Assembly (NCBI RefSeq): GCF_030272615.1
Contig: NC_081409.1
Location: 20,342,260-20,406,259, forward strand
From: Cryptomeria japonica
Taxonomy: Eukaryota; Streptophyta; Pinopsida; Cupressales; Cupressaceae
Reading direction: 5' to 3'
DNA length: 64,000 bases
Shown here: positions 10,786 through 22,333 of the stretch, one piece after another
Layout of the letters: every line of letters starts with the position of its first letter
Position numbering within the stretch: position 1 is the first letter of the stretch
The notes under the pieces: model-generated
The model's database searches: none
What the model was told of the DNA's origin: nothing
Seen by the model: the letters and a program-made list of their open reading frames with translations, nothing else
Translations under genes and position numbers: made by a program

Positions 10786-12278
10786 TTTTGGCATTTCAAT
10801 ATCAGGAGATTCTTGATATTCAATAAGGATATTGAGAAGGTTGTTGAAGATTATTGATATAACTGAAGAAGGATGATAACTATCTTTATAACATTATTTT
10901 GTCATTGATGTCAAGAAATTGATTATCTAATTTAGTATGATGTTGCCATATCTTGAGAAGATTGATTTGAAGAGAAATAAGATGTCGGTAAAAGACACAA
11001 AAAGAATGTGATGAAGAAAGAGGAGGAATAAGTTATTCAATGGGCAACTATTACTGAGTTAGACAATGATGAGATCATGATGTTTAGATTGTTTCGATAT
11101 CCTACATATGTTGTTGATTATAAGGTTAATACTATACTATGTCACCGAGTAAAGAACCTAGTCGGTAAACCCTAAGGAACCTAGTCAGTAAACCCTAAGG
11201 TTATCGATATCGATTAATGAAGGCGAAATTTCTACCGAGTAAAGTTTAGTATTTACCGAGTTGCAACCGAGTTATGACAGTGCACATTGGATGGATAAAA
11301 GCATTATTTAATGAAGGACAATGATGAGCTGGAGATGTATAAATGATTGGTATGTCGTGCATGAAGTTTGTTAAGGATATATGGCAAAGAAAAATCGGCA
11401 AGAAGATCTACAGCGCAGATTGAACCACAATAACCTGATGCAGGTTTCAAGAAGGGAATGCAAGTCCCTAGGTAAGGTAAAACATTTTCAAATCGGAAGG
11501 ATACATTGAACCTGGTCAAGTTTGAAGATCTGATGGCTAAGATTGATCATGAGAAATGTGATCAAGGAGATTTAGCGGTTAGCAAATGTTTATAAATAAG
11601 GAATTGTTAATAAACAATGTATGTGGGCAAGTGTAAGCACATGAATGCTACCTAATGATTACTGAGCATAGAAGCTTGAAGACCTATTTGAATAATAGAG
11701 TAGAGAGGCCAACAGAGGGACAAGATAAGTCCTATGACTAGATTGTTTTGAGCAAATAAGAATCTGCTTCAGCATTTTTAGATGTGAAGTTGCAGATCAA
11801 TTTTTATTACTGTTATTTTGTAAGTAATAGAAAATATCTTAACTGAGTGGAATTATCAATCTTATTTGTAAACCCTCTAGCAAGGTAACATTCTAAATGA
11901 GTGTTTGAAATCTTTTGACAAGGTTACTTCTAACAAAGTGAAGATCCTAACAGATCTTAGGGAAATCCCTTAACTAGGTCACATCTAGCAATGTGTTTGT
12001 AATCTTTAATAGGATTTGCTTTTACCCGAGCATACTCTAGAAGAGTATATTTCTTAGTGGGTTCGAAATCCCATAGTGGTTTTTCCCTATTTGGGTTTCC
12101 ACATTAAATCTGGTGTTATGATAATTATGTGTTTATGAGTTTGCATGTTTAGCAGTTTTTGGTTAAGTTGTTGAAGTATAAGTTACCGAGGTTGAATCTG
12201 TTGATTTTATGGAAGTTTAAGTTTGTATGATTCACCCCCCCCTCTCATCTTGTTAGCTATTGGCATCTGTACTTTACA
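10786..12278 (+). repeat. E1 LTR
   Basis: Begins directly after the polypurine tract (ttttggcattt, where related elements have tgttggcat) and ends ctttaca at 12278. It contains a TATA-like ttataaata near 11590-11598. A near-duplicate of about 23 bp (aacctagtcggtaaaccctaa units) lies at about 11155-11203. A C-rich box, tgattcacccccccc, is at 12229-12243. The partner LTR lies outside the window. The sequence after 12278 looks like a primer-binding site (see 12279-12340). Confidence 0.75.
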
Positions 12279-12340
12279 TTATGTATCAGAACTATCAATT
12301 GGCTGGTACAAATGCATCTTCTAAAATGAACTTTTGGTAT
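12279..12340 (+). other. Decayed primer-binding site and start of a copia gag after the E1 LTR
   Basis: Immediately after the LTR, ttatgtatcagaac resembles ATTGGTATCAGAGC with several changes. A further short leader precedes a frame beginning at a TTG (probably a former ATG) that reads AGTNASSK, similar in style to copia Gag N-termini. It is cut at 12341 by E3. This suggests the LTR at 10786-12278 also served as the 5' LTR of an adjacent copy, or is a product of recombination between copies. Inference from short motifs only. Confidence 0.45.
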
Positions 12341-13229
12341 TGTAGTAATATGAAATTGTGACCATTACAATTATCAACCACATTAGGGTGCTCATGCATG
12401 CGATTCGAATCCCCAAACCTGATTGGAGACTGAAGACTTGCTTGACACCTGAAACTACATCTCCCTTGCCCTTTGTACTACCTAAACTGCATCTTGTCCT
12501 AGAAAAAAGGGCAAGAGATGGGCATGGCACCCCTGTCTCTCCCCCATTTTGGAAAAGGACCCTTTCCATTTATTCTTTGGTGGTTGTGCACTGAGTGGGA
12601 AAATTCTCCCAATGTTGGCCTGCAATAGTAAATCCTTCAATTATCCCTAATTGACAAGTATATAAGATGCATTTACCCTCCCATTTTGGCATAACACAGA
12701 TGCATGAGATCATACATTCAAGAATTCAAGAGAATTCAAGCATTCATTTCCAACATTGAGCATTCTCAAGTCTCGTTTCAAGGTTAGGTGTTGTATTCAA
12801 GTCAAGGATTCAACCATTGTAGAGGAGACTCACTCCAATATTCAACTTCATACAAGCAATTCTATCAACATTTCTATTACAACCTCCCTTGAGGTGATGT
12901 ACATTTCAGTCTTTCATTTACATTTACTTGCAAGTACTTTCTTTCATCATTTGGTTAATTCCAAAACTAGGGTTTGACCTGATGACAAACCCCCAACCCC
13001 AACCCCTTTTCCTCTCTTTTCTGTGTGTAGGTTGCAGATGAGCAACTGTACTTTCAGATTTGAACTCCATTTGCAGAGGCAGAAAAATCCTTTTCATTTC
13101 ACGTATTTTTCGGAGGATTGTGTACACTTCTGCCATGGTTTGGGCAACTTTTTCTCAAATTCATAGGGCAGCTTCGTCTCGACATATTATTGCCAAATCT
13201 AGGTGCACATCTTCATCCTACACTTCTAT
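12341..13229 (+). repeat. E3: old E9-family LTR, first segment
   Basis: Aligns by eye to the E9 LTR from its first bases (tgtag.at..aaattg.gac) through the TATA region (ttgacaagtatataa). It continues through the cattcaag-rich stretch, tggttaattccaaaac.gggtttgacct and on to the ctcaaattt..aggac region. It is much more diverged from the E9 LTRs than they are from each other, so it is older. E4 interrupts it at 13230. Preceding bases are ggtat, but no clear matching duplication was found at the far end. Confidence 0.75.
12658..12665 (+). promoter_or_regulatory. TATA-like element in E3 LTR
   Basis: gtatataa in a ttgacaagtatataa context, conserved exactly in both E9 LTRs (51311-51318 and 57917-57924) despite wide divergence around it. 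Likely the LTR core promoter. Confidence 0.55.
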
Positions 13230-14741
13230 TGGTAACTCAATGATGAACGGATAGTACTAACCTAGTACTGAGAGGAGGGCGGTGAATCAATACAGAGAAA
13301 AATACAGTCCTTAACCAGTTTGATAGCAGACACTTCAAATGACTGGCAAACAGTGACACCGGTTTGAAATAGAGTGCAACCGGTAAAGTTAAGAATGACT
13401 AAGACAAACATTAACCAATTACTCACTTATCTTTTCACTCAGCTCAAGACTACACTACCATTTCACCCTTATGCATAAACAGGTAATCTATTATCAGATT
13501 ATAATGACAGCTAGTTCAACATGTTTTATTGATAGGCATAAAACACAAAACCATCATATGCTTGACAGACAATAGGAAAGCATCACAAGATAAAAGCATC
13601 ACACATGACACACATATTTTTCATGTGGAAACCCAATTGAGAAAAACCACGGTGGGGATGAATACCCACAAGTTGTTTTTGAACTCTTTAGAAGTCCACT
13701 CTGTTAGGAGCCTTGTCCGGTTAGAGACAATACAATAGGTTCTGCTAGGAACCAATCTTGTTAAAGATCACCGGGTTAAGGGATGGCTATAATAAATGGT
13801 TAAGGGTAAACCCTGTTAAAGGTTATCTTGTTAGAGGATTTCAAGAACTCAATAGCTAAAGGATTTCAAACTCAATAGCTTTGAATTACCTTGTTAAAGG
13901 ATTTACAACAAACCGGTTAAGGCTACCCTGTTAAGGAATTTTCCAACTGTTGAGGTGGTTAGAGATCAACAAGTATTACAATGATCTGGTAACATCACTC
14001 AATGCTAATCCAGATCCACTTAAGCTCCTCTTCACCTTCTGCACTTACACCCTGCAGGTATCACTTCTCTGCTTTTGGTCTGGCAAGAATTACGTATCCC
14101 TTCTCTCGGATACACACACACAACTTTTGCCAACAACCTCAGAAAGAGACACAACATCGACCTTATAGGAAAACAAATAGGTCAGTAGCATAAACCCTAA
14201 ACCCTAAACCTATTAGGTTAAAGAATTCAAATGGTTCAATCCTGACCATTGAGAACACTCCATTAATTGCAACAATCTTGATCCAATCTCAAGACAATCT
14301 CCATCATCCGTTTTCACCGATTTCATGGCGGCTGATAACCCATCACACATTATCACCGTTTTACAGACTTCTCACATTCCCGAGGTAGATAGGAACAATC
14401 TCGTTCATGGAAGATCCTTCACATGCACAAGGCTTACATGGCAACATGATTTGTTCTTTGTTATCATGCTAACTCATCACACAAAGTCACTGGTTGAGCC
14501 ACACAGGCTTGAAGCACTTCAACTGGAAACCCTAAAGTTGAGACTACCAACCGGTAGTCATACAATGCTTCCATGTGTCAGTTCACCTTGAACAAGCACA
14601 CTGCTTCACTTTGGCACAAATACAAATTCACGGTGTTATACCAGTTCTCTCATATGTCGGTTCTTACCTCTTCAGCACATTGACATCAATGACAACATAC
14701 AATGTCATTATGTCCTCATACCGGTTCACATAATGCCAACA
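13230..14741 (-). repeat. E4 3' LTR
   Basis: LTR of 1512 bp, the partner of 19154-20659 (1506 bp). It starts tggtaactc (the partner has tgataactc) and ends atgccaaca. The conserved G-rich box gagaggagggcggtgaatca lies at 13270-13289. A short telomere-like run (three ccctaaa-type units) occurs at about 14191-14212. Confidence 0.9.
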
Positions 14742-14996
14742 ATCTCCCCCTTTGGCATTGATGGCAATATACAAAGATATCTCTCCGCTTCACATCTTCT
14801 CCCCCTATTTCTACAGATATCTTCTCTACTTCACATCTTCTCCCCCTTTGACATCAATGCCAAAGTGGAGGCACAAGCTTCCCTATTCCATTATGTTGCT
14901 CCCCTTGAGGAGTAGCATCCTTCAACACATCAATCAAAAATAAATTTGACTATGCAATACCTGACTGATGTGGAGCATATGCTTTTAGTTTACCTC
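14742..14996 (-). other. E4 polypurine tract and 3' untranslated region
   Basis: The minus strand reads gccaaagggggagat directly before the LTR TGTTGGCAT at 14741. A second, imperfect copy of the tract (catcttctccccctttgaca on the plus strand, about 14837-14856) lies inside this region and may be a duplicated or relict tract. Confidence 0.75.
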
Positions 14997-17900
14997 CTAA
15001 AGGGGCAACACCCCTAATTCACCTCTTAAGTACATAAATGTAGTCTTTGGGAGAGGCTTGGTGAATATGTCTGCTAACTGCTCCTTACTAGAAACATGTT
15101 CCCGTGCAATCTCTTTGTTCTGAACCTTTTCCCTTAAGAAATGATACTTAAGCTCAAAGTGTTTGGTTCTAGAATGTAAAACTAGATTCTTGGAGATATT
15201 AATTGCACTAGTATTGTCACAAAATATACTTACCGGTTCAGATACAGGAACTTTGAAGCCATTTAATACATGCTTCATCCAAATTGTCTGAGTGCAGTTC
15301 ATGAAAGCTGCAACATACTCTGCTTCCGTTGTAGACTGAGAGATACAACTCTTCTTCTTACTCATCCATGAGACTAGTCTACCATTGAGGAAGAATGCAC
15401 CACCGGTTGTACTCTTCCGGTCATCTATATTACGAGCCCAATCAGCATCTATGAACACTTTCAAGTTGAAATCCTTGCTATATGGATACCACAATCCATA
15501 GTCAACAGTTCCCTTCAGATACCTAAGAATCTACTTGACTGCAACCAAGTGGGATTCTCTTGGGCTTTTCTGGAACCTTGTAGTAATGCCAATTGCATGT
15601 GCAATATCCGGTCTTCTATGCACTACATAATGAAATTTACCAATCATTGATCGGTATTCCTTCTCATCAACCAATGTTGAGTCATCCTCTTTGAATAGTT
15701 TACAACTGGTCACCATCGATGTACCAACCGGTTTGCTATCTTCCATGCCAAAGGTCTCCAACACCTCTTTGACATACTTGGATTGAGTGATAAAGATTCC
15801 TTCTTTCATCTGTTGGATCTGCAGTCTAATGAAGAATTTAATCTCCCCTATGAGTGACATTTCAAACTCTTTCTTCATCTCATCTACAAACTCATGACTC
15901 ATCTTATCATCTCCACCAAAGATAATGTTATCAACAAATACCTCACAGATTAGGATCTGATCTCCTTCAGACTTCAAGTACATATTACTATCTTCACTTG
16001 TTCTCTCAAATCCAATCTTCACAAGATGAGAATGTAGATGCTCATACCATGCCCTAGGTGCCTGCTTTGGTCCATATAAGGCTTTATGTAGCCTACATAC
16101 CATGTCACTGTCTTCAGATAGGGAAAACCCATCTAGTTGCTCAATATACACCTCCTCTTCAAGTACACCATTTAGGAATGTAGATTTCACATCCATTTGA
16201 TATACTTTGAAACCTTTAAAAGCTGTATATGCAAGAAGCATACGGACTCCTTCCAATCTGGCTATAGGAGCAAACATTTCTCCATAGTCTTCTCCTTCTT
16301 CTTGAGCATATCCTTTGCACACTAATCTAGCTTTGTTCCTAATCACTATGCCATCCTCATTCAGCTTATTTCTAAACACCTATTTAGTACCAATGACATT
16401 TTTGTGCTATGGTCTAGGTACCAAAGACCATGTACCATTTTTCTCTATATAGTCAAGTTCCTCTTCCATTGCCTTGATCCATTCTTCATCTTTATGTGCC
16501 TCTTTGAATGTTTTAGGCTCAAATTCAGATATCATACATGAGTTTTCTTTGACCTTTCTTCTTGTAAGGATTCCTGCATCCTTATCTCCTATGATCTGCT
16601 TAGGATCATGATTCAGCTTGACATACCGAGGAATGGTCTTGATAGATTCCTCTTGCTTTTCTTCTTCATCCTCATCTCCATCAATATCAACATCTACATT
16701 TGTCGGTGTAGGAACACTGTTACTAGTACTTGGTTTGCTGTCAACTGGTTCCCAGAAGGTTGCAATCGGTTCACTCACTGCTTGCTCACTACAGGTTTCC
16801 TCAATTTTCTCAGGGGTTTCATCAACTCTTACATTGATTCTTTCCATAATTCTCTGAGTCCTATTGTTGAAACACTTGAGAGCTTTGCTCTTGGTGGAAT
16901 ATCCTAGGAATATTCCTTCATCACATTTCACATCAAATTTGCTCTGGTGTTCACTCTTCTTGATGTAACATTTGCTACCAAACACTCTAAAGTAGCTGAC
17001 CACAAGTGTCTTACCAGTCCAATACTCATAAGGAGTTTTATCCTTACCTTTCTTGATGAGTACCCAGTTCATTATGTAGACTGTAGTGCTCACCGCTTCT
17101 CTCCAAAAGGTGTGAGCTACCTTTCCTTGAATCAACATGGTTCTAGCTACTTCAACCATAGTCCGGTTATTCCTCTCTGCTAGGCCATTCTGCTGTGGAG
17201 TCTGGGGGATAGACAATTGCCTCTTGATGCCATGTTCTTCACAGTACTTGTTGAATTCACTGGAAGTGAATTCCCCTCCTTGATTAGTTCTCAAGCACTT
17301 GATCCTTTTACCGCTTTCCTTCTCCACTAATGCTCTAAAAGCTTTGAAATTTACAAAGGCTTCAAACTTGTCTTTCAAGAATGTGACCCACATCATTCTT
17401 GAGTAGTCATCAGTGAGATTCATGAAGTACCTATCGGCCTGCACACTTCTAGTTTTCGTAGGAGCACACAAATCAGTATGCACAAGGTCAAGCAAGTTGT
17501 CAGCAATGAAAGATTTACCTTTAAAGGTTGAGGAAGACATTTTCCCCAATTGACACTCTTTACACAAGGTATTATCTAGTTTGCTTAGCACCGACAACCC
17601 TCTAACTACCTTGATCTTACTAGCTTTCACAATGTTATCAAAGTTTACATGGCAGAGTCTCCTATGCCATATCCAACTATCATCAAATTTAGCCATAAGA
17701 CATGTACTTATATTTGCATTCAGATGAAATAGGTTACCTTTGGTCTGCATGTTGGTGGCCACCAATTCACCATTCTTTCCTTTGATTCTGCAAGCTCCAT
17801 TCTTGAATTCCAGAGTGAGGCCACTGTCATTCAGCTGGGCAACACTTAGAAGGTTGTGTCTGAGACCATCAGCCCAATACACATTATCAGTACTACTCTT

Positions 17901-18179
17901 TCCATTCAGAGAGATGGACCCTCTACCTTTGACCATGCTTGGTGCATCATTTCCAAAGTGAACCACACCACCATCATACTCCTCTAATGATAGAAACTTG
18001 CTCTGGTCACCAATCATATGGTGAGAATAGCCACTGTCAATGATCCACTCATTGGAATTATCAAACCGGGAGACAAGAGCCTTCTTGTCTAACACATCTT
18101 CCTTGACAGCAACAAACACAATATCTTCATTTTCTTCATCCTTTGATTCTTCATCTGTGACACCTTCATCAACTGCCAC
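14997..18179 (-). pseudogene. E4 copia pol: protease, integrase, RT, RNase H
   Basis: One frame. Protease has DSG in IIDSGYSHHM near residue 48. The pre-integrase HHCC region is H.R.CH...C..C. The integrase core has HTDLC, TDDYSR, then LRTNQGGEF where the second catalytic Asp is replaced by Asn, then the Glu in LAERNN. RT contains [12 protein letters not shown] and FVDNIIFGG, where the second Asp of the catalytic pair is Asn. RNase H (15494-14997) looks intact, with DADWA, STTEAEYVA, CDNTSAI and LADIFTKPLP. Stops lie near 16405, 16380 and 15531, at sites where relatives have Lys, Trp or Gln. The end is a natural stop after GVLPL. Both integrase and RT have lost a catalytic residue by an Asp-to-Asn (G-to-A) change. 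Confidence 0.92.
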
Positions 18180-19082
18180 AAAACAGTTTCTCTAGTTTTG
18201 TCCTTTGAATTTCTTGAACCTTTCCGGTTTTTCCTTGTTGTCGCCATTAGGATAGTTTATAGCAATATGTCCTATCCGGTTACAAGAGAATCATTTCAAA
18301 GGTAGCTTACCTCTATATTTGTTGGTTCCTTTTGGAAGTTTCCTAGAAAGGAGAGCTTCAAATGCCATCAGAATCTCCTCATCATCCATTTCCCTGCCCT
18401 ATCTTGGTTCACCACTAGTGCTAGCTTCTTTTCCTTTTCTGGATGGTACTGCAAAAGCTTTAAAAGTTGATTCAATCTTTTGAACACTGCCATTGAAACT
18501 ATTTAGCTCATAGGCTATCAACTTTGCAATGATGGAGTCTAGGGATACCTTAGTCTTGTCTATTGATCTTAGCTCATGAATAGAAGCAACCCTTATTGCA
18601 TAGACTGGCAATAGGGATTTCAGGACTTTTCTTACCACGGTGGCATCTTCTATTTTACCGCCTACACTATTGATATCTCCAACAATAGTTTTGATTCTTA
18701 TTCCATATTGTTGAATGGTCTCACCTTCAACCATCCACATATCTTCAAACTTCCCTCTAAGGCTTTATTCCTTAGCCTGTTTTACATGTTCATCACCGCC
18801 ATAGATATTTTCAAGAGTATCCCATACCTCTTTGGGATTTACCTTATCCTGAACATCAATAAACTCAATGTCAAATAAACTACTAATTAGGGCTTCCATG
18901 ACTTGCCCATTCTCCTACATCTCTCTCTTTTGGTCATCGGTAAGGGTACCGATAGGAGCAACATAGATAGTCTCAACATAGCTCCAGTGTTGAGCACCCA
19001 TGCTTCTGATGAATATCTTCATTCTGTCTTTCCATATACTGAAATTTTCTCTGTTAAACTTTGGACCTTCCCTCTTCATCAT
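18180..19082 (-). pseudogene. E4 copia Gag
   Basis: Starts at tandem ATGs (MMKREGPKFNREN) at 19082, about 60 bases after the primer-binding site. It is in frame with pol. It has the FNRENFSIWKDRM, VWDTLENIYGG and MWMVEGETIQQYGIRIK blocks of the copia Gag (UBN2-type) family. A decayed zinc knuckle (CNRIGHIAINY, last Cys changed to Tyr) lies near 18290-18260. In-frame stops lie near 18918, 18768, 18399, 18293 and 18194. Gag would form the virus-like particle. Family assignment is firm; the copy is non-functional. Confidence 0.85.
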
Positions 19083-19140
19083 TAGACTAGGATCTTTACC
19101 TCAAGTGGTTAAGCTTATACCACAGAGGACCTAGAGGACG

Positions 19141-19153
19141 CTCTAATACCAAT
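19141..19153 (-). other. E4 primer-binding site (initiator tRNA-Met type)
   Basis: The minus strand next to the 5' LTR reads aTTGGTATTAGAGC, one transition away from TGGTATCAGAGC. Confidence 0.85.
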
Positions 19154-20659
19154 TGATAACTCAATGATGAACGGATAGTACTAACCCGGTACTGAGAGGG
19201 GGGGTGAATCAGTACAGACAAAAATACAGTCCTAAACCAGTTTGACAACAGATACTTCAAATGACTAGCAAACAGTGACACCAGTTTGAAATAGAGTGCA
19301 ACTAGTAAAGTTAAGAATGACTGAGACAAGCATTAACCAGTTACTCACTTAGCTTTTCACTCAACTCAAGACTACACTACCATTTCACCCTTATGTATAA
19401 ATAGGTAATCTATCATCAGATTATAATGACAGCTAGTTCAACATGTTTTATTGACAGGCATAAAACACTAAACCATCATATGCTTGACAAATAATAGGAA
19501 AGCATCACAAGATAAAAGCATCACACATGACACACATATTTTTCACGTGGAAACCCAACTAGGAAAAACCACGGTGGGGATGAATACCCACAAGCTTTTT
19601 TTGAACTCTTTAGAAGTCCGCTCTGTTAGGAGCCTTGTCCGGTTAGAGACATTCCAATAGGTTCTGCTAGGAACCGATCTTGTTAAAGATCACCCATTTA
19701 AGGGTTAAACCCTGTTAAAGGTTACCTTGTTAGAGGATTTCAAGAACTTAATAGCTAAAGGATTTCAAACTCAATAGCTTTGAATTACCCTATTAAAGGA
19801 TTTACAGCAAGTCGGTTAGGCTACCCTATTAAGGGATTTTCCAACTGTTGAGGTGGTTAGAGATCAACAGGTATTACAATAATTTGGTAACAGCACTCAA
19901 TGCCAATGTAGATCCACTTAAGATCCTCTTCACCTTCTGCATTTACACTCTGCAGGTATCACTTCTCTCCTTTTGGTCTGGCAAGAATTACGCATCCCTT
20001 CTCTCAGATACACACACACAACTTTTGCCAACAACCTCAGAAAGAGACACAACATCGACCTTATAGGAAAATAGATAGGTCAGTAGCATAAACCCTAAAC
20101 CCTAAATTTGTTAGGTTAAGGAATTCAAACGGTTCAATCCTGACTGTTGAGAACACTCCATTAATTGGAACAGTCTTGATCCAATCTCAAGACATTCTCC
20201 ATCGTCCATTTTCACCGATTTCATGGCGGCTGATAACCCATCACGCATTATCACCATTTTACAGACTTCTCACATTCTCGAGGTAGATAGGAACAATCTC
20301 CTTCATTCAAGATCCTTCACGCACATAAGGCTTATGTGGCAACACATTTTTTTCTTTGCTATCGTGCTAACTCATCACACAAAGTCACCAGTTGAGCCAC
20401 ACAGGCTTGAAGCACTTCAACTGGAAACCCTAAAGTTGAGACTACCAACCGGTAGTCATACAAGGCTTCCATGTGTTAGTTCCCATAACCATATGTCGAT
20501 TCACCTTGAACAAGCACATCGCTTCACTTTGGCACAAATGTTGGTTCACAGTGTTATACCAGTTCTCTCATATGCTGGTTCTCACCTCTTCAACATATTG
20601 ACATCAATGACAACATACAATGTCATTATCTCCTTATACCAGTTCACATAATGCCAACA
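19154..20659 (-). repeat. E4 5' LTR
   Basis: LTR of 1506 bp, the partner of 13230-14741. The G-rich box gagagggggggtgaatcagt lies at 19193-19212. Differences from the partner include single-base changes and small indels (for example an extra gttcccataaccatatgtcg-like stretch near 20479), indicating moderate age. Confidence 0.9.
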
Positions 20660-20664
20660 TCTAT

Positions 20665-20757
20665 CTCGAGTTATAATCAGATCTTTGTCATTTTTTCACT
20701 TGGTTATAAGTACACAATTCATTCAATTCAAATCACATTCAAGAAGAGGGGATTAAT
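20665..20757 (+). repeat. E3: old E9-family LTR, second segment
   Basis: ctcgagttataatcagatct and the following tttgtcatttt continue the E9 LTR alignment exactly where E4 interrupted it (E9: ctcagtttataagcgaatct). The cacattcaagaagaggg stretch matches E9 cacattctttacaaaagagg. E5 begins at 20758. Confidence 0.65.
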
Positions 20758-22015
20758 TGTCATGCCGAAACTCTTGGGCAAAAATGGAATAATTTTTTTT
20801 AAAAATAACCTAATAAAACTAAATTTGCTAAAAATAAGAACACATTAATAAGTCTTGTCATAACTATGTTTGAATTCTTTTCAACTAAAGTTAATCTAAA
20901 CAACTAAATCAAGTATGCGAAAAATAAATTAAATTAAATGCGGAATATTAACTCTCCAAAAGAATCATTATTTTAACAGTAATTAATAAATTTAATCAGA
21001 CAATAATCTACAACTTATGGACATGGGATAAGATTAACCACATTTAACCTTTTCATTACTCTAATAGTTAATTAAATTAATTCTAGTGCATAGAGTATTA
21101 AATTTTATAAATCAATTGAGCAATAATTATATTGCATCTAAAATTCATCTAAAGGGGTTTTAAATAATTTCATAAAATAGATTGCCCTATGAGATTTAAT
21201 GTTGGCCAAAATAATTAAACCCCTAAGGGCTAAATAATAACACAAGTATTTATTAATACTTACCAATAAAATTAAACCCAAAGAATTTTAAAATCATCTT
21301 TTAATTAATCCCATAGAAACTTTTCTCAAATAAAGATATAACTTACTAATGAAAATAAACCAAGAAGGATTTGACTTATGAATATTTTATATATTTATAT
21401 ATATATATATATATATATAAGAGATATTGAAATTAGTTAAATAATATATTCTTATAGCTTTCCTCAAAAATCTATGGGGATACCCTATTCAAAATTTGAA
21501 TAAGATTTCCCCCTCTTTCATTTCCTAAAAAATATTAAATAACAACTGAAAACCCTAAAAAAAATTGAAGTTATAAAAGTAACCACCTTACCCTTTTTAA
21601 AAAAACTAACTATCCTCGCTAACCCGAACCAAGTTAGGGTTTCTTTTGTGTTATGCAGGGCCCAAGAGGGTTTGGGTGGAGGCTCGCCATATTACGGGCT
21701 GCATTTTTCCTTGGAACTGACGGGATGCATAGACAGAGGGGCAGGGCCACCCATAGTGGCGCCGAGATGCCATTGCAGGACGCGGCTCGCAGTGGCAGCC
21801 AAGGCTGCCCCTGTGGGTCGCGGCCCGCAGTGGCGCTGCCAACACCTCTGTAGGGGCTCGGTCTGCCAAGGGTCTCCTACATGGAGCTCGGCTCCATGGG
21901 ACCCTCGGTGGGGTTTTTAGTCATTTTTTTTTGTGTTTTACTTTAATTAAATTTTTTTTTTTAAACTTTAAATAAATAAAATACACTACATATATATATA
22001 TATATACACATTTCA

Positions 22016-22056
<41 letters not shown>

Positions 22057-22333
22057 TGTGTATTTTTTTTTTTTAAATTTATTTTGCAGTTAGATACACA
22101 ACATTAAGAAATATTATGACAATCCTTTAAAAAAATAAAAAAAATAGGATAAATGTTTTCACGTAGTCCATTTCTTTACTTAAAATAAACATAAATCTAT
22201 TTAGCATGTATTGGGTTTATCTTATTTAGTTTCTCTTTTCTTTTATATGCAGAATAAAATAATGTAATATTGACTGTCATGGAAATGAAACAACAACCTA
22301 AAACTGTTATTATTTCTTTTCTTAAATAATAGG
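20758..22333 (-). repeat. E5: probable solo gypsy LTR, first segment
   Basis: In minus orientation the combined unit would begin TGTGAGGCCCTACCCCG at 36075 and end TTCGGCATGACA at 20758, typical of chromovirus-like gypsy LTR ends. Flanks are ttaat (20753-20757) and ttaaa (36076-36080), a near-match duplication. No primer-binding site or PPT adjoins either end, so it looks like a solo LTR of about 4.4 kb net, split by E6. The segment is very AT-rich with ta microsatellites. A GC-rich island lies at about 21640-21905 and ends in the inverted repeat atggagc-tcg-gctccat. No gene is supported in it. Confidence 0.55.
21985..22053. repeat. TA microsatellite within E5
   Basis: Two runs of alternating ta (about 21989-22004 and 22017-22053) separated by cacatttcag. 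A further run is at about 21396-21418. Simple-sequence repeats only. Confidence 0.85.

Larger units (their letters stand above)
1..12278 (+). mobile_element. E1: Ty1/copia LTR retrotransposon, left end outside window
   Basis: A copia element read left to right. Integrase sequence (1-541) is interrupted by E2 and resumes at 8445 with the integrase-RT connector, reverse transcriptase and RNase H up to about 10277. A polypurine tract (gccaaagggggagat) ends at 10785, and an LTR follows to 12278. Protease, Gag and the 5' LTR lie left of the window. Coding sequence has one frameshift and several stops, so this copy is dead. The integrase-RT-RNase H order is diagnostic of Ty1/copia. Confidence 0.9.
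13230..20659 (-). mobile_element. E4: Ty1/copia LTR retrotransposon, complete but decayed
   Basis: Perfect 5-bp target duplication tctat (13225-13229 and 20660-20664). LTRs are 13230-14741 and 19154-20659, with a polypurine tract at 14756-14742 and a tRNA-Met-type primer-binding site at 19153-19141. One gag-pol frame runs 19082-14997 on the minus strand with multiple stops and no frameshift. The insertion splits the older E3 LTR, whose sequence resumes at 20665. Gag, protease, integrase, RT and RNase H are all recognisable. Of the copia copies here it is the most complete and the best model for the helper of E2 and E7, which share its priming sites. Confidence 0.93.

Noticed and set aside
14191-14212. 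Telomere-like ccctaaa repeats (also near 20090-20108)
   Set aside because: Only about three units, present in both E4 LTRs, so part of the LTR rather than an interstitial telomere.
21648-21920. Overlapping small frames in the GC-rich island
   Set aside because: Openness explained by high GC; the three frames compete, none has a recognisable motif, and it sits in presumed LTR sequence.
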